Of a stretch of DNA of 64,000 nucleotides, positions 1 through 11,205 are shown piece by piece (the first letter of the stretch is position 1; each line of letters opens with the position of its first letter). The translations under genes and the position numbers were made by a program. The stretch comes from Nemertoderma westbladi (Eukaryota; Xenacoelomorpha; Nemertodermatida; Nemertodermatidae), in the NCBI GenBank assembly GCA_032718475.1, contig JAUCBJ010002077.1:62001-126000 (forward strand). The letters are read 5' to 3'. Below the pieces are notes generated by a model, which was given only the letters and a program-made list of their open reading frames with translations, was not told the DNA's origin and did no database searches.

Positions 1-165
1 AGTCAGCCGCGGTAACATTCTCCTTTCTCTCAATTGGTAGGTAACAAAATAGTTTATTGTTTTGGTTAGAAAACGGTGTCTCTGTAACCTGCTCCTTTCC
101 CTCAATTTGTAGGTAACCACGTAGTTTATTGTTTTGGTTAGGAAACTGAGACTGGTTAGAGACTG
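1..165 (+). repeat. Dispersed repeat R1, two tandem copies
   Basis: Two adjacent copies of a ~75 bp unit holding the phrases TTTATTGTTTTGGTTAG and CTCCTTTCCCTCAATTTG. The same unit recurs near 2150-2215, 3395-3490, 5740-5830 (inverted), 12058-12140 (inverted), 13430-13640 (inverted, about three copies), 59575-59640 and 63300-63345. It has no coding potential. It behaves as a short interspersed or tandemly expanded element of unknown class. Confidence 0.7.
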
Positions 166-180
166 TATCAGCTGGCAATA

Positions 181-480
181 TTGGGCATGTTAAGTGTTTC
201 TTAATATACACACCACACAGTAGGCCTAGAGATACCCCTTCCTGCCTTCCCTTTCTGCCTTTAGCGTAACAAACCTTCATCATATATCGCATTTTTAATA
301 TGTAATAACATGCCTTTGTGCATTAGATGCATACCGGTATGCCTGTACTGCTACGTAACAGGGCAACGTGAAACATGATCTCCTATTCCAGTATTCAGCT
401 ATTGGCTATTTAATTTACCTTCAAAGACAGTTAGGTAAATATTATATCTCTTTCTACTTATTCTCTTCTACTCTTATCTC
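181..480. repeat. Dispersed repeat X, inverted partner at 10985-11205
   Basis: The stretch from the CCTTCATCATATATCGCATT phrase (about 275) to GGTAAATATTATATCTCTTT (about 455) is matched in reverse complement at 10985-11205, including the shared 'ATAACATGCCTTTGTGCATT' and 'GCTATTGGCTATTTA'-like phrases. The partner copy abuts transposon copy B. No gene is visible. Confidence 0.6.
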
Positions 481-484
481 TTTT

Positions 485-885
485 AGATGCTGTCAGATCA
501 GATAAGGACAGACGTTTTATTCTACCTCCGTTATTACTCGTTGTTGCTCGTTGTTACTCGTTGTTGCTCGTTCAGTCGTTGTTCCTCATTATTGCTCATT
601 GTTGCTCGTTGTTGTACTTTATTATTGCTCATTTTTGCTCGTTGTGGCTCATTGTCTGATTGTTGCTCAATGTTACTCGTTGTTGCTCATTGTTGCTCGT
701 TCAGTCATTGTTCCTCATTATTACTCGTTTGCTTGTTGTTGTACTTTATTATTGCTCATTGTTGCTCAATGTTACTCGTTGTTGCTCGTTGTTTTGTTAC
801 TCATTGTTCAGTTGTTGCTCGTTGTTGTTCGGCCATTGTTGCTCGTTGTTGTTCGGCCATTGTTGCTCGTTGTGCATTTTTGCAC
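485..885. repeat. Degenerate minisatellite of TTGTTGCTCG/TTGTTACTCG units
   Basis: About 400 bp of irregular ~9-11 bp units built on TTGTTGCTCG, TTGTTACTCG and TTATTGCTCA. The frames are open on the plus strand because the low-complexity unit lacks stops, so Leu/Val/Cys-rich translations appear. I do not treat them as genes. The array starts just after AGATCAGATAAGGACAGACG (497-516), a phrase also found near 14518 and in reverse complement near 4440-4465. Confidence 0.75.
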
Positions 886-1109
886 CTATCAAATTAAGTT
901 CAGAAGCTCCCTTATGCAGTCTTGCAATGTCCTGTCCAGGTTAGGGAGTTAGGTCATACATAACTGTCATAAGCAGATAAAGGGCAGGAGGACGAGGCTG
1001 GGAGACGAGGTTATAAGATACATTATATAGGGATATTTAATTTAATTTATTTTAGTAATTTAATTTTTTTATTTAATTTATTCAATATATGAGAAATGAT
1101 AAAATATTT

Positions 1110-1530
1110 AATTTATTTAAGGATAAGGAGTATGCAGATTTTGGAATGAAATTGTATACCTAAATAAGAAACCCATGTCAAAAAGTTCTTATTTAAGGAC
1201 TTTTAGTATTTATATGTACAATCTCGATGTCTTAAATAAGGTAAATTTAAAAAATCCCCCTTATTTAGGAACTGGTCGTATTTTTGATGCAATTTTAAAA
1301 CGCTTGTAGAAAAAAAACCGGACGGTGAAATGTTTTCAGATTTTTTGCATTATGTTCAAGAAAGACCCAACTTTTATATTGTGAAATAAAATTATGCGGT
1401 ATTTTTTCCTGAAACAAGTTCTTGCATATTATGTCGAAAAAATATCCAAAAAAGGCCCAAAAACCCCTAAATAAGAGCCATTTTCCTTAAATAAGAACCC
1501 ACTTTTGGAGCTTATTTAAGGGTATGTTCC
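1110..1530. repeat. Cluster of alternating TTATTTAAGG / CCTTAAATAA motifs
   Basis: At least seven copies of a motif close to CTTATTTAAGG or its complement occur in alternating orientation (near 1116, 1160, 1187, 1229, 1259, 1465, 1485 and 1510) in AT-rich sequence. The outermost copies face each other, as in the ends of a small foldback or TIR element. No coding sequence is seen here. Confidence 0.5.
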
Positions 1531-2452
1531 CTACTGACCGGCAGGCGGCAGACCTGTCTACCTGTCTACAGCAGTATGCAGTACCCTACTACAGTAGACC
1601 AGTAGACTCGAAGACTGTCGTCAAGCGGTCAGGTCCACTATCAGAATCAGACTATCTGACTATATCCAGGCTGCCACTGCCAGCGGCCAGGCGTTCGCGT
1701 TGGTGTTTCCTAGTACCGGTACAGTACCGGTACTGCAGTGTGCAGTAGTAGGTCAGTAGGTAGGCCTATTGATGTATTAAGAGACCAAGCACCCCAGGCC
1801 CAGGTTGGAATTTCTGTCATATGTCTGTATGTAGAGTTTTCTCAACATGTATGGCGCGCATTAAGGATCCTGGCGCGGAGCAACAGCCAACAGGCTGACA
1901 CCTGCAACCTGACACCTGACAGGGCTACTGCTAACCAACGCAATACAGCAATAGTTTTTAAATACCGGTACAGACTGACAGAATGCGATTATAGATTAAA
2001 GCTAAAGGGAACAAGCAGACAAGTGAAAACGTACCCTCGTTAAAACGTAGGCCTACCCATACAAAAATCTGAAAATGTACTGATGCATTGGGTACGTTTT
2101 GGTAGTACAAAAATAAATAGCAAAAATGAACTGTAACCTGTGTTATTGACTCTCGTTTATTGTTTTGGTTAGATTAATTCGTCACTTTTTGGTTAGATTA
2201 ATTCGTCACTCTCACTGTAAACTGTAATCTAACGTCACTGTCAGACTGTAATCTGATAAGTAGAATAGAGATATTGAAATAATGGATATGGGATCGATAT
2301 ATGACTGACTATGATTAAGATATAGGCCTAATTATAAACGTGAGCGAAAATTTTTAACTCTCTCTAAACATACTATTATAATTTCAAGTAGAGTGGATAT
2401 GTTGCCAGTCAGCCAGTGCATTGCTTGTACATGAACATGACATCCATACTGC
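1531..2452. other. Non-genic stretch without recognised features
   Basis: It contains short ORFs without recognisable similarity, scattered TACCGGTA and TAGGCCTA palindromes, and a piece of repeat R1 near 2150-2215. I see no gene or RNA. Confidence 0.5.
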
Positions 2453-4373
2453 CAGTCGGTGAGAAGTCAAAAATTGGACTTCAAGTCCAATTTTAGACTT
2501 CAAGTCCAATTTTGGACTCCAAAGTCCAATATTGGACTTTAGTACAACTCCAAGTGTACCCATGCTGCCATACTGTATATCGGTATTTAAATCAAAACTG
2601 CATCCCGTATCAGTACATATATATTACATAATTATAATGCAACATTATTTTAATGATCAAATTACTGAATTAATTATTATATGTATTATATAAACAGGGA
2701 TCGCACACGTACAGTCAGACATTAGTAGTTACTTTTTGCGGTAGTGGCTGAGTGGTATAGCTTTGCGGTAGCCTTACTGCCTTAGCGGTGTATACCGCGG
2801 TAGCGTAGTTGAGTTTATAGCTGTATAGTTCATTCATACCCATACTGCCATACCTGTGGTATTTTCGTATGGCAAAAATAAGACTACTGTACACTGTAAC
2901 CTATTATGTTATTGAGTTAATGTTTATTGACTAATTGTTTTGATTAGGTTCACTGTGTCAAGTACAATGCACACATCTCTGCATCTCCAACCAGACATTA
3001 TATAACATTGGAGTTGGAGGTGTCTTATTCAGTCATTGGTTCCCCCAAGCTTGACACTAGAACAAAGCCGCCTCCGCTTTGCAGGACATCGCTTTAAGCC
3101 GTGAGGACCAGCCAGTGCACCTCATGGAGTGAATAAGCATGGTGGACAGCCCATGACTTTCTTGAGACGCATCTTTCTTACTGTCTTAAAGGACACTGGC
3201 CTTGAAGATGCGGATGATCTAGCAAATGTCATGGCTGATAAAGCTATAAGAGTGTAAGGGAGTTGTGGAGGCGCACTTTTGTCAACAAGCCGGCACAGCA
3301 TTCTTAATACATAATAGGGCCTATACTGCTATATATATAATGCAGCTGCAATGAATCATGCCGATTGTAGTAGTAGTATGTGGTGAGGTTATAGGGCTCC
3401 TTCAATTGGTAAAGTCAAAAGTGGCCGTTTATTGTTTTAGTTAGAAAAGCCTGCCTCTGTAACCTGTTCCTTTCCCTCAATTGGTTTATGATTATGACGT
3501 GTGTTACTTGTTACTTCTGTACTTATTATGTGGAGACCCCAACGCGTTAATCAGTTACTAATCCCATTTCATTATCCTGTTATCCAGCTGTTTTATAATA
3601 CCCTTCCTGTTGTATGGAAAAATTAGAAGAGATGGTGGTAGCATCAACTTGTAGTATTTCTTTCTGATAGGGCTCCCATAGCCTTAGACGAAATCGTAGC
3701 TTGTACTGTAGTTAGCCTTAGCAGCAGCTGCAGTTGGCTAACCTGGCATTGCTACCAGTATCCACCAAATATAATTTGTAATTAAATATTTGTTGGAGCA
3801 TAATCTAATCTAGTCCTAAAGACACTATAAAGTCCTGGGTACATAAGGCTGTAAGGTTAGACATAACATGAATGTAAATTGTGAACTAAACAATATGCTA
3901 AAAGCTAAAAGTAAAGTACAAAGTACCTATAATGCTAGAATGTACCATTTTATTCTAAGTACAGTACAGTCAGTACACTGAAGATACATACAGAGCTGTA
4001 AAGGTAGCTTTCCATAACTTAACAGCTGTCTGGCTGTCTCTCATCTGTCATGCTTCATGTACCTTTAAGTTCGATTCTCAATGTCACGTCCAAAATTGGA
4101 CTTAAAGTCCAATATTGGGCTTTTGTAAAAATTCAAAGCCTTATAAAAAAGTTCCCCCTGGTGAATTTCAGGTCCCCCTGTTCAAAACTCTTATTTTTTG
4201 ATATATTTTCGATTAAAGAAAAAAAATCCCGCCCGATCCTATTACCCAAGGCCCTGGAACAATTGGCTGATTTGAAGTCCAATATTGGACTCACAGAAGT
4301 CCAATTTTGGACTTGAACTGGAGTCGAAGTCCAATTTTGGACTCAAGTCCAATTTTTGACTTCTCACCGACTG
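2453..4373 (+). mobile_element. Non-autonomous TIR DNA transposon, copy A (1.9 kb)
   Basis: It begins CAGTCGGTGAGAAGTC and ends with the inverted GACTTCTCACCGACTG. The terminal inverted repeat runs on into arrays of AAGTCCAAT half-sites, often as full palindromes such as AAGTCCAATATTGGACTT, near both ends (2468-2540, 4085-4130 and 4275-4365). The flanks carry ACTGC on both sides (2448-2452 and 4374-4378), a candidate 5-bp target duplication. The interior has no transposase. It holds a LINE 3' fragment (2966-3310), a copy of R1 (about 3395-3490) and anonymous sequence. An inverted, highly similar copy lies at 11206-13071. Superfamily not assigned. Confidence 0.82.
2966..3310 (+). pseudogene. 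LINE 3'-terminal fragment inside transposon copy A
   Basis: It matches the C-terminal reverse transcriptase coding end and 3' end of the LINE at 24-27.6 kb, for example CCAGCCAGTGCACCTCATGG and GACTTTCTTGAGACGCATCT. It carries internal deletions and small insertions. The same fragment with the same deletion is present in transposon copy B, so it was already part of the transposon before the two copies separated. Confidence 0.8.
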
Positions 4374-4969
4374 ACTGCCATAGTGCCATATGCGCGCCAG
4401 GATCCTCGATACGCGCCACACGACCGAGGTAGAATAAAACGTCTGTCCTTATCTGATCTGATCTGATCTGACAGCATCTGATTCTATAATCAATCAGGAG
4501 AAAGACCAGGGATGGCAAAAACCATGGTTTTTTAAAAAAAAATTTTTGGTTTTGGTTTTGGTTTTATTGTTTGGTTTTTTATGGTTTTTTTCGGTTTTTT
4601 ATGGTTTTTTATGGTTTTTCTGTGGTTTAATTAAATCCAATAGGCCTACGCTACAGCAATACATACAAATGTAGGGTCTACGTACAACAGTCTGACAGTA
4701 CAACCCTTGCTGCCTTGCGCTTGCCCAATCAGCCAATAGAAGAAAATACTGGAATAACTGAATAAAGCCACATACAGTATGCTGGTTTGAAGCGTTTCTT
4801 CTGCTGTTCTGTCCTTACTCTCATCCAACCCATCAGCCCATGCAGCCATGTCAGCATGTGACAAAATACTAACAACATACACCGTAAATATACATACCAA
4901 CGTCCAGACGTCTGCACTGCTCCACTGCACACCAGGCTGCAAACAGGACAGTGCACAAGGACAGTTGCA
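4374..4969. other. Repeat junctions and GGTTTTTTATGG array
   Basis: Right of transposon A, 4430-4475 is the reverse complement of the AGATCAGATAAGGACAGACG motif at 485-525. 4505-4625 is a T-rich array of GGTTTTTTATGG-like units, with an inverted counterpart at about 10870-10985. Minus-strand ORFs over 4646-5044 partly overlap a LINE remnant and are not convincing genes. Confidence 0.5.
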
Positions 4970-5262
4970 GGACATTGCTTTCGCCGTGAGGACCAGCCAG
5001 TGCATAATCTTGTACTTTGGCAGCCTCATGGAGTGAATAAGCATGGTGGACAGGACAGCCCATGACTTTCTTGAGACGCACCTTAAAGGACACTGGCCTT
5101 AAAGATGAGGATGATCTAGCAAATGTCATGGCTGCATGGGTGATAGGGAGTTGTGGCAGCGCAATTTTGTCGACAAGCCGGCACAGCATTCTTAAAAATG
5201 CAGCTGCAATGCAGCATGCCGAGCCGAGCCGATCCTAGTAGTAGTAGTAGTAGTATTAGTTG
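4970..5262 (+). pseudogene. LINE 3' fragment with TAG-repeat tail
   Basis: A 5'-truncated copy of the 24-27.6 kb LINE family. It covers the last ~80 codons of the reverse transcriptase region with small insertions, then the conserved 3' end (AATGCAGCTGCAATGCAGCA), and finishes in about six TAG repeats. The 5' truncation plus a short simple-repeat tail is the mark of target-primed LINE insertion. Confidence 0.8.
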
Positions 5263-5907
5263 TTAGTAACTTAAGGATACCCTACTGCCCTATCAATCTC
5301 CAATAACCCTACCGTACTGTGTATCCTATGAAATATACATTTTACTTACAATAAAAATATTACATCTATTATACAGTTATATTCCAATAATGTATTATCT
5401 CTTCTTCAATACGCAATAATTTAAGCAAAAATAAAGTAAGATGATAATCAGCTGTCAATGACAACTCCACCAAAAACGAAAACTGGCAAATCTAGACAAA
5501 TCAATCGTAATATATCATACCGGTACTACTGCTAAATATTTTAGCTCACCCATACAGCCATAACTAATTAATAGCATCCCATTTTTAAAAATAATATATT
5601 TTCTAGCACAAATAAGCCACGAACAGACGAAATGTTGGTGCATATGAAGTGGCTATAGTATTTAGTAAGTGGGGTCTGTGGATGGCCGGGGGGGGGGGGG
5701 GGGGGGTGCATATGAAGTGGCTATAGTAATTAAAACCAAAACAATAAACTAATCTCCATTACTTAATTAACGGAAAGGAGCAGGTTACAGTGGTGGGCTT
5801 TTCTAACCAAAACAATAAACATTATCTCAATAACATAGGGTATTTCATACTTATATCTTATATCATATCATATCGGTCAGGTCGGTACGGATATAAACTA
5901 TAACTAG
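5263..5907. other. Non-genic; poly-G tract between direct repeats, R1 copy
   Basis: A run of about 19 G with a 23-bp direct repeat on both sides (phrase TGCATATGAAGTGGCTATAG near 5639 and 5708). An inverted R1 copy lies at about 5740-5830. No gene is visible. Confidence 0.5.
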
Positions 5908-6010
5908 CAAATGTCATGGGTGATAGGGAGTTGTGGCGGTGCAATTTTGTTGACGGAGCCGGCACAGCATTCTTAAAAATGCAGCTGCAATGCAGCATGC
6001 CGATCCTACC
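5908..6010 (+). pseudogene. Very short LINE 3' tail fragment
   Basis: About 100 bp matching only the extreme 3' end of the same LINE family: AGCAAATGTCATGGGTGATA, then GCCGGCACAGCATTC, then AATGCAGCTGCAATGCAGCA. It is severely 5'-truncated and directly precedes the GC-rich minisatellite. Confidence 0.75.
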
Positions 6011-6015
6011 GGTAG

Positions 6016-6262
6016 TCCCTATTGAAAAGTTTTATTTTCTGCGCCGAACGCGGCGCCGGGTGCCAAAAATCCTGCGCCGGCTCTGAGCAAAACCACGCCG
6101 GGTGCCAAAAATCCTGCGCCGGCGCTGAGCAAAACCACGCCGGATGCAAAAAATCCTGCGCCAGCTCTGTGCAAAACCACGCCGGGTGCAAAAATCCTGC
6201 GCTGGCTCTGTGCAATGCAAAATGCTGCGCCGGGTGAAAAATCTTCCGCCGGCTCTTCAAAG
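6016..6262. repeat. GC-rich 42-bp minisatellite, four to five units
   Basis: Units of about 42 bp built on GCCGGGTGCCAAAAATCCTG plus a CTGAGCAAAACCAC segment. It begins with CCCTATTGAAAAGTTTTA, which is found in reverse complement at the far end of the related GC-rich element at 9040-9335. ORFs on both strands come from the repeat and are not genes. Confidence 0.75.
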
Positions 6263-7639
6263 CTGCACCGGGCTGACTGGTATAAGACATAAAATGTTAA
6301 ATCTGGCTGTTATACTGTACAGTACGTATAGTTTATTCTGTTTATCTATTATACTGCAGCTGCATATAGTATACTGTATGTAATTTATAAAATATGTATG
6401 ACGTATGTAATGAAACATATCCCGCCCCCATGACCCCCTCCCCCCACCACCTGTCTTGAGTTGATGGTACCTAGAAGAGACATGTACTGTATTCATTTAA
6501 ATACTGCATGATATCGTATTGTATTCGAATTCGACAAACTTATGTTCGTTCCATAACAAGTAATAATAAGATACCAAAATAAAAGTATGGGGAAGGATTT
6601 GGATATTTGAATATATTAAACTTTATATGGTTTTAATAATTATTATTTTTTGCATGTTAAACTAAATCATCAGGTACAGCGTGCCATTAAGAAGTATTCA
6701 TGGTATTAGGTATTGGGATTTGTTTGTAAAGTAACTTTAAAAAAAGTAAAGGAAATTGTGCTAATCCTAGTTGTTACATTATATTATATTAAAGTTGTGA
6801 TGTGTATATGTTATATCTGTATATTAAAGACTACTAGTCTACTAGTACTCTTAGTCCTTGTATTTATGTACTACTGCTACTGTACGTTCTACTTTACTAC
6901 ATACTACGTAGTGTGGTCCGGTATACGTCTATGCTACAGATACGGTATGTCTGAATGAATAATGACTAGCTAGCTGTATGTTATGTTATTAATATCGCCA
7001 GAATAACAATAAAATATATATTTTTGCACATGTACGTACACGTACAGTATATTAAAATAAAATGAACACATATCTGGCAAAGTACGCTAATAAGCGTATG
7101 TACTATTGTAAGAAAAATACGGATAATGGTATTCAGGTAAAATTAGTAAAATAATTAAAATAAAAATTATTTACAGTACTTACAGTTGGTGCATATTAAT
7201 TATTTAAAAAAATTATTACAGTAAAATTAAATTAAAAACCGGCAAAGCATACTTAGGTTCAAGGGCTTTAACAACATACAGTACTAAAGGCAAACATACA
7301 GACATATTAATAAGGGACAAGTTTACAATACTCTATAGGATACAACACAAAAATACGTAGTTATACGGAACATAAATTTGGTACCGTAGGTAGTACCGTA
7401 TGTCGCATAAGTAAAATATTACTGCTGAAATAAAACGCGCAAAATAAAGTAACTACTGTACAAAAGTTAGGACAACAATTAAACATAAAAAAACACTATT
7501 TTAAAATTGAACACAAAAAAATGTTTGGGATTGAAAAAATGAAAACAATAGGTACTGTAGCTAGATTTTAATGAAGATATCGTTGTATCCGAAAGATATC
7601 GCTTTCGCTACTGCCATTTGGCGCACAGGAGTATCACTA
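6263..7639. other. AT-rich non-genic stretch
   Basis: AT-rich sequence with short stop-bounded ORFs of no recognisable similarity. I see no repeat structure, RNA gene or exon I could defend. Confidence 0.5.
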
Positions 7640-8535
7640 TATATTCATTTTAAGGGACATTTCGCAGTCTAGTCTATTTTTGAATGTGTTCAAGCATGGA
7701 GTACCAAGGGTATTACGTGAATTAACAACACTTTCCGGTAATGGTAAAGGATTCCAAATGTTTACAACGCTGTCTGCAAAGTTGTTGCATCTCCTTTGAG
7801 TCCTACAGTTCGATCTTTTGTACAGCAGTACAGCGCCAAGGAAGCCTCGTGTTGAGCATTGGTGGAGTTTGGAGCGAAACTGCTGAACTGGAAGAAATTA
7901 CTTCGCTCAATTTGTCAATCCCGTTGATAAACTTTTATGTTGTTAAAAGGTCGGCTAGTACATGGAGATATATTAATGTCGGTAGTTTGAGTGCCCGTAG
8001 TCGGTTTTCATATGACAACTCAGCCATCGATAGTACAAGGCGAGTTATAAATATTAATGACGAGTAAGGGTCTTGAAAGCCACGAAAGGCATCGTTCCAT
8101 TACATTAACTCGCTTGATACAAGGCGAGTGGCACGGTGTTGTACTTGTTCAAGACGATCAATATATATCATGTTGGTGATATGGCGACCAAACAACTGTG
8201 TCGAATTCAAAGAGAGGCCGAACAAGAGATTTGTATAACAGGGTCAGGGTCAGAGGGTAAACATAGGAGCTTCCAAATATGTGAAAGTTATATTAAATGG
8301 ACGAATCGCATGGCACGGGCTGCAGTATTTGTGCAGTGAGTTGTGAAGGACAAGTCTGGTGTAAATGAAATTCCAAAATCACGTTCCTCGTTTGCCGAAA
8401 AAAGTGTACGTCCATTCATTGTGTAAAGTTCAGAAGTTGCTTGGGGATTTCTAGTTAAACTAGATGCATGACCTTGCACTTGGAGTCATTGAACTGCAAT
8501 TTCCAATGGTTACACCATTCCACTAGCGTCTAGAT
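7640..8535 (-). pseudogene. Decayed, 5'-truncated LINE reverse transcriptase fragment (second LINE family)
   Basis: Reading the minus strand in pieces gives typical C-terminal non-LTR retrotransposon phrases in the right order. First comes WCNHWKLQFNDSKCKVMH (about 8520-8467), then YTMNG...ERDFGISFTPDLSF and AARAMRFVHLI (about 8440-8290), then VVWSPYH...IDRLEQVQHRATRLVS (about 8200-8115), then SYENRLRALKLPTLIYL (about 8015-7965), and last NNFADSVVNIWNPLPESVV (about 7790-7735) with a final NTFKNRLD. Several frameshifts and stops separate these blocks, so it is inactive. The motif series resembles CR1/Jockey-type elements and is distinct from the LINE at 24 kb. Confidence 0.75.
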
Positions 8536-9039
8536 CAGCCGGTCAGCCAGTAAGGCCTGGTGTCAGTAGTAAATTGTTTCATTATTAATAGTGCCATAGT
8601 ATAACTGTATAAGTCGTTTTGTTTTATTCACTGTACAACTTTATCCTGTTTTATTATGTGCAGTTTTATTTATACGCTTCTATTCCGCTATTGTCTATGA
8701 CAGCGGTGTCTCCATCCAAATAATATAATATACTGTAATATAAATATAGCTTATACAATACAGCATGTAAATAAATAAACTGACTGACCAATACCAATAA
8801 TGACTGATGAGCTGATAGCTGGAACTGTGATAGCCTACCTGCCTACTTCCTAACAGCATACTGGCATAAGGTTAAATACGTAAATAAATGACCAATTTCA
8901 GTCAGCCAGTGTGAGTTTCCATTCTGCCTCCTGCATGGCTGCATGGCCAGTTGTTATTGTGTTGCTGTGCTGTTGGTCTGATGAACGCATGTCTGTTGTC
9001 GTGCTGTCTCAGTCTCACTGTCTGCCTGCTGCTAGGTTC
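8536..9039. other. Non-genic stretch
   Basis: I see no ORF with recognisable similarity, no repeat array and no RNA. Short CAGTCAGCCAGT-type phrases occur, as elsewhere in the repeat-rich region. Confidence 0.4.
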
Positions 9040-9335
9040 GGCTGATTTCTGCGCCAGGCAAATATGTACGCCGGGTGTGCTGGGCTGATTCCTGCTCCGG
9101 CGCCGGGTCAATTTCTGCAGCGTCGACGCCGGGAATATTTCGACGCCTGCTGCGCCGAGCGCAGCATCTCTACCATTGCCAGTGCTCCGCCGGCTACGCC
9201 GGCGTAGCACATCTCTGCGCCGACCCTTCCGGCTCATTTCCCGGCGTAGCACATTTCTGCGCCAGCTCCCGGCGCAAGTTCTAGTGCTGCGCCGAACGTG
9301 CTCGGCGTACATGTAAAACTTTTCAATAGGGCCGG
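9040..9335. repeat. GC-rich element related to 6016-6262, inverted
   Basis: GC-rich sequence with repeated TTTCTGCGCC, GCGCCGGG and CCGGCGTAGCACAT-like phrases. It ends in the reverse complement of the CCCTATTGAAAAGTTTTA phrase that opens the minisatellite at 6016. The two look like inverted members of one family. The 157-residue minus ORF over this area is Arg/Ser-rich repeat translation and is not called as a gene. Confidence 0.6.
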
Positions 9336-9437
9336 TAGTAGTGCAAAATGAAAAAGAAACGCGAGCAAAACTCAAAGTGTTCGAAATTTTTTCATTCTAA
9401 CAGTGCAAAATGAAAAAGAAATGCGACTACCAGTCTG

Positions 9438-10827
9438 CAGTTAGGCACAATGGCCAAATCTGGCAACCTCAAAAGTTGCCACATATGGCAATGTTTGTTG
9501 CCAAATCTGGCAACTTTTGGTTTTTCTAATTTTCGCACACCCAGAAGCAAAATCGCATTTTGGTAAATAGGTAAGTGAAAACAGCGCGAAATTTAAATAT
9601 AATTGACCCTATAAGAAAAAAAATCATCGTCTGAATTTCTCTTAGCAATAGGCCGAAATGTGCCTAAAATAATTATTGCCATTTTTGGCAACCATTAGAA
9701 TTAAAGAAAAATAATGGTTGCCATTTTTGGCAACAATTATCATTATGCACCCCTGTCAGTAACTAGCTGTCATTGTAAATTACTTCAAAATTGCTTACTT
9801 CTTGCTTACCCTTGTCGAGTTGTTATGATTTATAAACAAAACATTAGTTGATGAAATGTCAGAATGTATTTGATATGTTGTTAATATGTTAATGGAAAGA
9901 TGAATGAGTCTGTAACAGATACCGTGGACTGGTAGACTGGTATATGGTATAGGCGTAAACAAAACTAAAGAATCACATGCTTCAAAGGCTGAAATGGAAA
10001 TAAATGTAATAAAATTTGACAACGTCAGAGGTCAGAACGTGAACATCACCAAAAGGAAGCAAGAAGGCAAGGGGGCATTAAAGTTTGAGAAACGGCGTGA
10101 CAGACTGACAGAAGAACAATAGTGTCAAAATTTAGAAAGACTGAGAAAACCAAAACGCGTGTTAAGGGATTCAACCAAATTGTTTCTAGTAGGCCCTAAT
10201 GAAAAACGGGATGAAATTATTATCATTATATGTCTGTCTGTATGTACTGATGTAGGAATGGAATGATAGATATACTGAACTGATATAGAGTGAAGGATGA
10301 TTTAGATTGCTGGGCAATTGTAGGCCTATCAGCATTACACAGTTACAATCTTTAACTACTAAACTATTATTCTGTTATTGGTACAAACAACAATCAACCA
10401 CCTCCCCAAGCAGCACCAGAGATTACTAGCAAGATTACCAGTCAGTCTGTGTTTGTATTATTGACTCTCATTCTCACCTCATTTATTAGGATATATTGCT
10501 GTATTGGTTAGAACTTAGAATATGCCACTACCGGTATAAGTATAACCTGTAACCTGGCCCTATCCGTATCCCTTTTTTCAAGGCCTAACATTAACCAGTT
10601 AACATTTCAGGATCTAAGGAATGACCATACAGCCATATGCCATAGAAGGACTTAATGACGCAGAACCATAATAAGCCATATTCAATGAGTTAGTTAAGTT
10701 GCCAAATATGGCAACAACGGCTTTATATAGTTGCCAAATCAGGCAATCAGAAATGTTGCCAGATTTTGCTTGGTTGCCAAATATGGCAATCACAATCATT
10801 GCCAGATTTGGCCATTGTACCTAACTG
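9438..10827. mobile_element. Non-autonomous TIR DNA transposon C (1.39 kb)
   Basis: The ends are CAGTTAGGCACAATGGCC and, in reverse complement, CAGTTAGGTACAATGGCC. The TIR runs about 28 bp with one mismatch. It is flanked by a perfect 5-bp duplication GTCTG (9433-9437 and 10828-10832). Inside each end are several palindromic copies of GTTGCCAAATATGGCAAC or close variants. There is no transposase ORF. It differs in sequence from the 2453/11206 pair, but shares its plan: CAGT termini, apparent 5-bp duplications and subterminal ~18-bp palindromes. Confidence 0.85.
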
Positions 10828-10832
10828 GTCTG

Positions 10833-11205
10833 CTTTATAGGGCCTATTATTTACAGCGTTAATTGTAAAATTTTATGAAAAACCATAAAAAACCATAAAA
10901 AACCAATTTTTTCGCATTTTTTTAAAAGTTGGTTAAACCAAAAAACCATAAAAAACCAATGGTGAGAAAAACCATTGGTTGCCAACCCTGAGAAAGACAG
11001 AAAGAGATATAATATTTACCTAACTGTCTGTTAGGTAAATAGCCAATAGCTGAATAGGGGATCACGTTTCAGGTTGCCTGTCAGCCTGTTACGTATCAGT
11101 ATCATCATATGAAGTAGCAGTACAGGCATATCGGTATGCATCTAAATGCACAAAGGCATGTTATTATATATTAAAAATGCGATATACAGTAGGATGAAGG
11201 AAGGT
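10833..11205. repeat. Inverted GGTTTTTTATGG array and repeat X copy
   Basis: 10870-10985 is the inverted partner of the T-rich array at 4505-4625. 10985-11205 is the reverse complement of 270-480. Both are fragments of dispersed repeats, and no gene is present. Confidence 0.55.

Noticed and set aside
7741-8067. 108-codon plus-strand ORF
   Set aside because: It is antisense to the C-terminal end of a decayed LINE reverse transcriptase read on the minus strand, which explains the openness.
9795-10022. 75-codon minus ORF inside transposon C
   Set aside because: Too short and without transposase motifs; the element looks non-autonomous.
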